Source: Ophiodon elongatus (taxonomy: Eukaryota > Chordata > Actinopteri > Perciformes > Hexagrammidae). From it: DNA of 64,000 nt. Shown one piece after another: positions 55,501-64,000 of the stretch; position 1 is the first letter of the stretch, and each line of letters starts with the position of its first letter. Under the pieces are notes generated by a model, which saw only the letters and a program-made list of their open reading frames with translations, did no database searches and had not been told where the DNA came from. The translations under genes were made by a program, and so were the position numbers. The DNA lies in the NCBI GenBank assembly GCA_016806645.1, contig JACSYO010002022.1, forward strand, positions 146,001-210,000, written 5' to 3'.

Positions 55501-56612
55501 ACCGTTACAACCCGAGCGCAGGCTAAAGCGGTTAATATTGATGCATGAATCCACCGGTGGACACAAAAGAATTGTTCAAACAAAGATAAATTAGAACAGT
55601 TAAATGCATTTAGAGGGTGGGGGGCTAAAGGGAGCAGATTGTTCACTAGTGGTGCTGTTATAATCAGAAATAACAGGTGGCAGCATGTCCTCACCATTCC
55701 TTTGTTGCCACAATTTTAGCTCCATTTTGCTCTGATGAATAGCGATTACAAGGGAGAATCTCAAACCCGCTGTCTGTGGCAAACATCCGCAGATACACAA
55801 ATACCTGTGCAGAACATAGAGTTAGTCATCTGGTTGTTTGTGATGCTGGAAGAAATGCAGGCAAGAGCTTAGATAATGTTTTTTACATGTTGCTTGAAGA
55901 GCTTTTCTTGAGCTTTCGTCTTGTGGAGAAAAAGATTTCGGGACCAGTCTCCGGTTGTCAAAGCCCTGAAAGCTTTCTCCAAGTTGTCGTGCTTCTTGAA
56001 GCGCTCGATGATCTCCTTCAGCTCTTCAGCTCTTCCCTTAATCGGTCGAAATCTGTGAGGACGTATTAGTGGCACAACGGGAATACAAATGTGAAAATAA
56101 ATCAGAAACATAAACACAACTCATTGCAAGGAGGAGACATGCGTCCACATCAACGAGACCACTTTTATGATATGACCGCGAAGAGGCTGCACGACCATCA
56201 AGTCCACTGCGGCGGATCTGCTGACCTGGTGTTCATTTTGTGAGTTTGAAAGCCCAGATATGGATCCAGGATGAGGCTCGTGGTCAGGTCATCATGCTCA
56301 CACAACTCCTTGGCAGTCATTCCTGAGGAGGGCACATAGCGCCTCTCTGCCTCCAGACTGGCTGCACTAAACCCTGTAAACACCAAACACAGAGTTTAGT
56401 TTACGTGTCAGGTGAAGAACCCACACCTTGTTGAACATAAACGCGTTCAACTCACTGCGGCTACATCTTCGACTTCTGTTTTTGTTGTGGCGAAGGGACG
56501 CCCGCTGTGAGTGCTGAGAGCGAGTCTGGCTCACATGTTGCTCGCTGGTCAACTTGTTTCCGTGTCGTCTGCCATTTAATACCATGTTCTTGGATTCGCC
56601 CAGCCACTTCAT
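51056..56612 (-). CDS. Histone-lysine N-methyltransferase KMT5B (SUV420H1), complete coding region in 9 exons
   Basis: Di- and trimethylates histone H4 lysine 20. Coding exons in order: 56612-56456, 56373-56226, 56052-55887, 55804-55695, 54792-54626, 54246-54227, 53432-53296, 53083-52884, 52578-51056. All junctions are AG/GT in matching phase, giving 875 aa (human about 885). The start MKWLGESKNM matches the conserved family start and is preferred over an upstream in-frame ATG at 56660. Family blocks: YVPSSGMTAKELCE, FRPIKGRAEELKEIIERFKK, YLRMFATDSGFEILPCNRYS, then the SET core HGENDFSVMYSTRK, FINHDCRPNCKFVSTGRD, GEEISCYYGDGFFG and post-SET CECYTCERRG. The long last exon is disordered and basic, then has a Ser/Asp/Glu tract, and ends in the conserved DFIPLPPAKRLRLIVGKD and QSLRLNA. 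The teleost copy lacks a segment found in mammals between HKMNT and FRPIKGR. Confidence 0.97.
52608..52753. repeat. Partial duplication inside a kmt5b intron
   Basis: GATAACATTTTCAGGAACCC occurs at 52617-52636 and again at 52727-52746, each followed by (G/A)CCTACA, so units begin 110 bp apart. Between them AAGCATGCCGATG (52659-52671) also matches 58238-58250 near the 5' end of the gene, with GCTAATAA and CCCCCTGTATTA following in both places. Confidence 0.8.
54227..54246 (-). CDS. kmt5b 20-nt microexon coding the SET-domain DCRPNC motif
   Basis: Minus strand TTTTTCAG, then 20 exon bases, then GTAGGT. With the last base of the preceding exon (54626) it gives D-C-R-P-N-C-K, restoring the invariant NHDC of the SET domain and joining in frame to FVSTGRD. 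Without it the frame shifts by one base. It is too short to appear as an open frame and is missed by ordinary ORF calling. Confidence 0.93.
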
Positions 56613-56694
56613 GCCCACAAGCCCCCTGGTCCAGTTGCATTTAGTCTCCGAGATGAACAAACACTCTTGAGTGGGGAAGACTGGGGTCTAGAGT
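56456..56694 (-). CDS. kmt5b exon with the start codon
   Basis: An acceptor (GGTTTCAG) precedes 56694. About 82 bases of 5' UTR follow, then ATG at 56612-56610 and 52 codons to a GTGAGTTG donor at 56455. An in-frame ATG at 56660 would add 16 residues (MFISETKCNWTRGLVG); it is less likely because the family begins at MKWLG. Confidence 0.85.
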
Positions 56695-58857
56695 CTGAAA
56701 CCTGGAGGCAGAACAAAAAACAACAACAACAAACATTACTAGATGCCAAGAAATCTAATTAGTTTACACAGACGGAAGGAAAACAAAACAAAACAAAACA
56801 AAACAAAACAAAACAGGATGGAAATGAGCAGGTGGACGTGTTACCAGCTAAACAAAAAAAAAGGACACACACACACACGCACGCACACGCACACGCGCAC
56901 ACACACACACACTTTGGGATCAATAACTCAGGCCACATTCTGTCATAATGCGTTATATTATTATGTCCTGGACTATTATCCGTGTACATTGCACATCTTC
57001 TCTATACTTCTGCATAAAACTTCTCTATACTTCTGCATAAAACTCCGCAGCTCTCTCATTTGAAAAAATTGCCATGACATTTCCCTCATAGTTTCTTGAC
57101 TCATGCAGTATTTTATTTTCCTGTGTTTATTGTTATGCATTTTGCAGTGCATGCACTTAATTTGAGTTTTTCCCATTTTTTGCTACTTTATACTTCTTTA
57201 CTACTCTAATACATCTCAGAGGGAAATAGTTTTTTACTCCACTACATTTATATTAAAGCTTAAAACTACTTTACAGATTTAGATTAACAATTCCAAAAAT
57301 ATGAATACGCTAATAAATTGTGACATAGAAGTATAAAGTAACTAAAAATAGCTCCACCTTTTACAAGCTGCAACATCAAAATGACAAACATCAATAATTA
57401 TGATCCATTCTGCAGGAGTAAGTCTATTGTTTTTAGCACTTTGCGCATATATTCTGCTGGAAATACTATTGCTATTGTACTTTCACTTGAGTAAATTGTA
57501 CATGCATCAGAGTATATACATTTGTACACAGTGGCATTACTACTTCTACTCAAGTGGAAGTTGTGAACACTCCTGTGCAGACACACAGGAAATCAGTGTC
57601 GAGGAAACAAGTTTAAATTAATCCTGCAGCGCCACCTACCGGTAACCCCAAACAAGGCACTGGCTTACTGTCAAGTGCAACAGCAACGTCTTTGGTGCCA
57701 TCACACACAAAGTATCGCCTTTTTAAATGCATGCACCACACACACATATATATATATATTCAGAAAAACCACGTGTACAATCACGCCATGCAATATTCAG
57801 GCTTCCACCACGACGTAAACGTGGCTTTCAAATGCGCAACTCCGTCGCAAGGAGCATCATCTCATTTATAATCGATGCATATAGAAAGACACAATAAAAA
57901 GGGAAGACAGGTGGGAACCCGGAAGGCCACACGCACGAACACAAACACACAGCTGAGGCCGAGCTGGCATGCAGAGTTATCAATAAAGCTGTTTGCATTG
58001 TTTGCTAACTGTCGTCGTCCCCGTCCCCCCGCCTCGTTAGCACGAAGCTAACAGAGCCGGGCGGCTCCTCTCGGCCGGGCTTCGGTCTGCAGCGAACACC
58101 CACGTTTAAAAAACAACACCTGGACCCCCAAAAGACACAAAGCCGGACCCAAGCGGCACAAGGCTGGTGGATGTTCAACGCTTCCCCACCTCCACACATC
58201 ACCTCCACCTCTCAGGCGACACCGAGAGGACCCAAGAAGCATGCCGATGCCCGGCTAATAACACCCCCTAGCCCCCCATGTCCTCCTCCCCCCTGTATTA
58301 AAAACACAAACATGAATTAAACACAATACCAGCGCGTCTGGACCCTCGTTAGTTTGCGTCAGCCAGCTAGCAGCTAAACTTACACTCCAGTAAGCTAGCT
58401 TTAGCTCCCGTCGATGATAACAAAACGTCCCATTTTCTCTCCCTCTTGCAACATAAACGTGGGGATCAAACCCCCGACGTTACCTGCCGGTGTCCCCCCC
58501 CACACACACACACGTGCCCCCCACCACCCCGGTACATTACCTGAGATTAGCAGCCCCCGCTCGTGTCGTTTGATGTGGAAGAAGCCATCGGGGGGGGGGC
58601 TAGCTAGCTCATCGGGGGCCCATGAATATAATCTACTTGTCTGGGGCGAATTAAAAAGAAAAAGAAAAGTTATTTAACGGAGCCGTGAAGCCTCGTCGGG
58701 CCGCAGGTTCGATCCCCGCCGCTTCGTCGCCGGGCCGAGAGGTGTGACCCGTGCGGGTGTTTATTTATCACGCTAGCTGGCTGGTTTAAACGGCGTGAAG
58801 CGTTTACACGCGCTGGGAGCGTTTAAACGTCTTGAGTCGGAAGCGGCGCATACTCAC
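56695..58857 (-). other. kmt5b first intron
   Basis: Contains (AAAAC)n at 56779-56815, (CA/CG)n at 56864-56912 and the percomorph stepwise repeat at 57180-57560 (TACTTCTTTACTACTCTAAT, TTTTTACTCCACTACATTTA). A CpG-rich stretch at 58000-58650 has a possible extra non-coding exon whose donor would be TCTCAG/GTAATGTACC at 58541/58540. No coding sequence was seen. Confidence 0.6.
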
Positions 58858-58961
58858 GGCGGCGGCGGGGCGGAGGGTAAAAAAACAAATAACGGGGGAA
58901 AACTCCGTTAAATTAATCCAATTTTGGCACGAGAGCCTAAACGGAGGAATATCACAGGAAA

Positions 58962-59001
<40 letters not shown>

Positions 59002-59095
59002 ACTAACATTAAAATTCAAGATGGCGGCGAGAGAGAGCGAGAGGGAGAGAGAAAGGCGCAGCACCGCCGCCGCCGCCGCCATCATCATTCCTGAG
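58858..59095 (-). promoter_or_regulatory. kmt5b promoter and probable non-coding first exon, CpG-rich
   Basis: On the minus strand a GC-rich segment ends CCGCCGCC followed by GTGAGTATG (donor at 58857). The stretch contains (GCC)n at 59065-59081, an AAGATGGCGGC element (59018-59028, plus), which is the classical YY1 site of CpG-island promoters, and a 33-base T run at 58965-58997. The transcription start is not determined. Confidence 0.55.
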
Positions 59096-61189
59096 AGAAA
59101 ATAGATCCATCAGAAAAATAAATAACGCAGGCCGTTGGGACAGAAATGAGGAACAGGAGTAGAGAGTTTTAGTCAGAAACTGTACAAAAAAAAAAGTGAA
59201 CGTTGTTGTCGACTTTTTGTAGCTTTCTTCTCCGTATTTCCTCTTGGTTGTGTTAGTTTGAATCGGATGTACACAAAAAGTAGTGCTGCGTAAACAAACC
59301 TCTTTGCGCTTCCTAAAGAATCCAACGGGAAGACAACAGTGAGGTTCTGCCCGGTTCCGTGCAGAACCTCACCAGAACTAGTGGACTTAGAACCACATAT
59401 ATGAACCTCGGGACTTCTCCGTCCGGCTGCACTATTATCGAGACGTTCCTCCTCTGAACTCTGCTCTTGTTGGGCTGTAAAGAGGCTGTTCACCGGTTCT
59501 TTCTCCACAGAACCAGACGAGGTTCCAGCCGGATGGACATTGTTAATTGTTCCACATCACTGATTTATTCTTTGACATTCACTTAATGAGTTGAATTGTT
59601 TACTTGCTATTTTTTTAAAATTGAATATCCACACAATATTCATAAAAAAACACTAGTTTTAATTTATGAATTTATTGCTGTTGAACTATTATTGTAATTA
59701 TTAGGATTACGAGTATTTCTACTACTATGATTATTATTATTATTATTATTAATGCATTCAACATTTAACTTCTACTAATAAAAGTACAGAAGTATTAGAA
59801 TCAAATTATACTTAAAATACCCAAACTGAAAGTAGGCATTATGCAGAATGGCCCATTTCGAATAATATATATTATATTATTGGATAATAATCATTGAAGC
59901 ATTTATATGTTCAGCTTGTAAAAGTGCAGCTACGTTTAATTACTTTATATACTGCTGTGGGACTTAACTTAATTATATAACATATATATATTAGATTGTT
60001 ATTAATAATCCAAATCTGCAAAGTTACTAATATTTTAAAATAAATGTAATGAATAAAAACATAAATAAACAAACAATCAATTTGCTTGTATTTTATCTAC
60101 TTTCAGTTTCAGTAAAACTTCATTTAAAGGAGAAGAAAATCGCATTTCTAGGTTCTGACTAATTAATAATCCAAATCTACAAAATTACTAAAGTTTTAAA
60201 ATAAATGTAAAGAAGTGAAAAGTACAATATTTGCCTCCAGAATGCAGTGGAGTAGAAGTATTTAGTAACATGAAATGGAAATACTCTATTAAAGTATGTC
60301 AAACATTTAATGAACACAATACTTAACGAAATGTATGTTACATTCCATCACTAATCCTAGCATTGTGTATAATTATATATATGTTTAAATATAACTATAG
60401 TTATATATATTTATAAAGATAAATATATTCCTGCAGTTTTCTATGAGCTGTTGTGTTAATCCTGACAGTTTTAATTTAGTTAAATGTGAATAAATGTGCG
60501 CTGTCTCTTATAAATACATAAATAAACAAACAATCAATCAATCAATTTGCTTGTATTTTATCTACTTTCAGTTTCAGTAAAACTTCCTTTAAAGGTTAAC
60601 AAAGAATTGATAATTTCTAGGTTCTGACTTGTATTTTGGGTTTCTACAAGAACATGTTTACTTGCTTAAATATTTAAAAAAAACAACTTTATATTTGTCT
60701 CACGTTGTCTGTCTGAATATACCGGTCTTCACACAGTTTAAAATTCAAGCTTTTATCTTTTCTTTTTTCAGTCCTAAGTTGAGAGGAAACTATTGAACGG
60801 TGAACACTGAGCAATAACCTTATTTTCATTATTTACCACGGTGAGATGTGTGTTTGAGTGGGTAAGGAAACTTTAAGTCTAAGTACACAAGTTCATTTTT
60901 TTATTATTTTATTTGCATAAATGTACAGTATGGTATACAAAATTAAAAAGTCCAGTACTTCCATTTTTTATTTTTTAACAAATCACAATGGAAAAGAGAA
61001 AAAAACTAAACTTAAAAGTAAAAACAACAAAAATACAAATGAACCTATTTACCCAGATAGCCTTAAAGTTCTTTTAAGTCACATTTTATAGTAAAGTAAC
61101 GAGCTGTTCAACATGTTCAGGTGAACACAAAGAAAGATAACAGATAACTGAGCTGAGGAAACTTCGGTGTCCTGGAGCGCTGCCCAGAC

Positions 61190-61222
<33 letters not shown>

Positions 61223-63590
61223 CCCAAAAACAGGCAACAGAAACTCGAACTTGGTGGGCGTTTTGAAATTTAGCTTTTCTTTGCATAGCTTTACTCTGCA
61301 CAACGCTTTACAAACGTGTGGGTGGCCGCATCACCTCCTGCGTGTGTGTGAGGGAGACAGTTACCATGGAAACCACCTAAATACCTCTGACCTTCTCCAC
61401 TCGGTTAGCGATGAAGGTGTGGAGCCGAGCTGGAAGTCTGCCCAGCCGGGGTTTTTAATATTCATGCACACTGCAAATAATGTGTGACGAGGCAAGTGGG
61501 AGTATTATCACTTCGGCTATAACGACATCTTTAATGACAAATTTATCATTATTATTTATTTATTTTAAACTCTCATTCATTTCTAGCAGGTCAGCTGGTC
61601 ACTTTAATGAATGTTTATATACTTTATATAGTTATAGATGATCAACAACACAATATGTATAATAGCATGTTGAATATCTTCAGGTTTTAGCCTGTTGGTC
61701 CAACAAAACAAGTAGTTTGAAGATGTCACTTAAGTCAAATTCTGATGGAGTTTTTACTATTTTGTGAGCATAGTTTGTGAAATTTCATAGACATAATGAT
61801 TAATTGATATTAATCATTAGAATTCAGAAAATATTCCTTCCTCGCACCCCCTAGTCCTGAGAAATTTAAATTTTGTGGTGATTGTTTACAAGTCCCATTA
61901 AAACATCAAAACCAACAATATGTTGGTCCACCCCTCAAAAGCTTCCCCTTCATTGGTTCCTACTGAAACCACATTTCTTTGAAAAGAAACAGCTCACAAA
62001 TATATAAATTCTTCTTACAAATAGAGACAAAAAAGCAGGTCACAGTAGTTTTAATTTTTTAAAAAAGGAGTAAAATAGTACATTTGTTGGGGACTATTTT
62101 CAGAGGCGGATTAATCCACACTTGGTGCTGCAGTCAATCCCAAAGACAGGTGGGTAGCAGGAGATTGTATTAAGGTCGCCAAATAAATTTGCAGAATTTC
62201 TTTCATAGTCTTTTATTTAACATAACAATGAGGGAGCCTGAATGTTAGCTCTGCCTGAATGCATTTATTTGGTGTCATTTATTAAAATGTTCAATATGTT
62301 TTCAATAAAACATGCATGAAACAAAGTTGTGATTTAATAAACGTACATCTCCTCTAACTGATAATGTAAGATAATATAAGGTGATGCACAAATATCTTCT
62401 TCTCACGATTATAGATAAGTTGGACCGTTAGGAGACACATTCACTGATAGTTCTGATCTTTTCGTGGGATTTGTTGACGAGACAAACACAATGAAATAGA
62501 GACAGCAGAGCTGCAGCCTTGTTGTTGCAGTTGATTTTGTGATGGGCGATGTCTCAATATGGCAAACTGATAACTGGCTGTGGTATTTAAACACACGTCG
62601 TTATCTGTGAAGTCACTCACAGCTAACTGTTAAACATTTTTATTTCTCACAGCCATACAAACAGGTTTGTTCATGGAAAGCTTTAATTGTTCTTATGCAC
62701 ATGACACATATGTAAACATTTCATAATTGATTAATTAAAACAATTGGTGTCAATGTTGTGAAAGTGCCACATTGTTGGAGATAATTGTCATCATTTGATA
62801 TTTAGACTTTTAGTTTTTATTTAGTTATGTATATTTATTATTATTTATTATGTATATATTAATATTCAGAGCAATGTTGTGGAAAAAAGAGAACATAAAA
62901 AACAGTAAATGTACAGTGTGTAATAATAATGATAAAGAATATGGTGTTTTGGTATTATTTAAACTACCCAACAGTTTATACAAGTACAGTCAAAATTAAT
63001 TAATTAGTGAGTGACAGTTAATTGGCAACTATTTAGATTATTTTATTGGAAAAGATGTCATGGTGGCAACTTCACAAATATGAAGATTTGCTATGTTTTT
63101 ATTTGAATAATGTTAATAAATCTATTTATTCTGGATAATTGTGACGGGATTTCTCACCCTTTGAAAAACATTTTTTTACAAACCAAACAATCAATTGATT
63201 AATGGAGAAAATTATCAACAGATTAATACAGTAAAAAAAGACAACATTATTTAATTGTTCAAAATGAGCTCCACCTCAAACAACTACAACAGTATAATCC
63301 ATCTTTTACATTAATGCAAAAGTAATAATAATCGACTGATATAATAGTATAACAGTCACAGGGGACATATTTCTGCTTTAAGTACATTTTACCCAATTAT
63401 ACTGAGGCCAACATACCTTTTCAATATAGAACTTTTTCAACAGAGTATTTTTATAGTGGTAGTAGTAATTTTACTTTGGTAAAGGATATGAATACTACCT
63501 CCACTGTGTCATGTAATTATTGTATTACCATTTTATCTATCTATCTATTTTTCAGTGTCCTTTTTTGTTTAGTTGTTTTCAATATTTACG
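59096..63590. other. Intergenic sequence between the head-to-head kmt5b and pole3 genes
   Basis: AT-rich. It includes percomorph stepwise repeats (59760-60360, with a second related copy at 60480-60620 that repeats CAATTTGCTTGTATTTTATC), a 12-bp inverted repeat at 59339-59372 (GTGAGGTTCTGC / GCAGAACCTCAC), (AAC)n at 61190-61222 and a CTAT run at 63536-63549. No supported gene. Confidence 0.65.
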
Positions 63591-63946
63591 TAATGACGTC
63601 ACAGCCACGTTACGCCACGTTACTCACACCACGTTAGGGGTCGGAGTTGAACGCTTTTGACGGAGGAGGGCTCGTGCTCGGACGGTTCGCGGGAAAACGT
63701 TCCAAAACAAACCGGTTCCGGTGTCCACGCGGGCAACTTGGGACACACGTTAGAAACCTAACCGGTGATTATTACTCTGACTATGATCCTCTGATCCTCA
63801 GGAGCGTCTTCGTCTTCAACCAGAGCGGCCACACAGAACTGTGAAGCCGCACGAGCTAACGCGACGGTCAGCGCGGCTCTGCGCGAGCGGTAACGGTGGC
63901 AACGGCGGCAACGGTTTTAACGGCAGAAGGGTGACCAGAGGGAGAA
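63591..63946 (+). promoter_or_regulatory. pole3 promoter and 5' UTR
   Basis: A sharp rise in CpG content begins near 63590. A perfect palindromic CRE, TGACGTCA, lies at 63594-63601, and an E2F-type GCGGGAAAA at 63689-63697. Repeated CCACGTTA(C/G) phrases occur at 63605-63640. The leader ends with GGCAACGGCGGCAACGG and GAGGGAGAA before the ATG. The start site is not fixed. Confidence 0.55.
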
Positions 63947-64000
63947 ATGGCGGAAAGACCCGAAGACCTGAACCTGCCGAACGCGGTGATCACCCGCATC
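63947..64000 (+). CDS. DNA polymerase epsilon subunit 3 (CHRAC17), first 18 codons; cut by window end
   Basis: ATG at 63947-63949 in the context GAGAAATGG. The 18 codons read MAERPEDLNLPNAVITRI, identical, as I remember it, to the start of vertebrate POLE3. POLE3 is a histone-fold protein that pairs with POLE4 in DNA polymerase epsilon and with CHRAC15 in the chromatin accessibility complex; PNAVITRI is the start of its first histone-fold helix. The rest of the gene lies beyond 64000. No in-frame upstream ATG looks better. Confidence 0.92.
   Translation, partial: MAERPEDLNLPNAVITRI

Noticed and set aside
56613..56660. Upstream in-frame ATG of kmt5b (56660)
   Set aside because: The known family start is MKWLGESKNM, and the extra 16 residues have no counterpart that I know of.
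58700..58720. tRNA-like B box (GGTTCGATCCCC)
   Set aside because: There is no A box at the right distance, no cloverleaf could be drawn from the flanks, and no T-run terminator follows.
63647..63844. 65-aa frame upstream of pole3
   Set aside because: It lies in the CpG-rich 5' region, shows no family similarity and is most simply 5' UTR or promoter sequence.

Overview
The window reads as nuclear DNA of a bony fish, most likely a percomorph teleost. Five vertebrate protein-coding genes are recognisable from spliced conserved exons. The spaces between and inside them are packed with microsatellites, minisatellites and short dispersed elements of the kind common in percomorph genomes. There is no bacterial-style operon, no CRISPR array and no recognisable virus. 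Most long open frames are translations of simple repeats or antisense shadows of real exons.

Layout, left to right. 1-930 is a tandem minisatellite. 1586-4067 (+) holds the last four coding exons of a cpeb1-type gene (RRM2 and ZZ domain), followed by a long U-rich 3' UTR to about 5.53 kb. 6.83-7.77 kb is a 22-23 bp minisatellite between two convergent genes. 9239-24414 (-) is the full coding region of the tetraspanin cd82 (8 coding exons, 255 aa). Its 3' UTR probably reaches about 8.1 kb and a likely non-coding first exon lies at about 40.5 kb, so its first intron is about 16 kb and full of repeats. 43197-45840 (-) is cyclin B2 (8 exons, 402 aa) with a textbook G2/M promoter at 45.95-46.07 kb. 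51056-56612 (-) is kmt5b (suv420h1, H4K20 methyltransferase; 9 coding exons, 875 aa) with a CpG-rich promoter near 59 kb. 63947-64000 (+) is the first 18 codons of pole3, cut by the window edge.

The genes do not form a pathway, though several serve the cell cycle, germ line or chromatin: CPEB1 controls translation (including of cyclin B mRNAs), cyclin B2 drives mitosis, KMT5B marks H4K20, and POLE3 is a histone-fold subunit of DNA polymerase epsilon and CHRAC. From memory, the human counterparts of cpeb1 and ccnb2 lie on 15q, and those of cd82 and kmt5b on chromosome 11.

The most interesting non-genic signals are: (i) arrays of a 73-bp unit, each carrying a near-consensus CTCF core, in opposite orientations inside the cd82 first intron; (ii) about 108 bp of (UG)n directly against a cd82 3' splice site; (iii) a 20-nt microexon in kmt5b that encodes the core of the SET catalytic motif; and (iv) the three CCAAT boxes plus CDE/CHR of ccnb2. 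I did not find a wholly new biological system.
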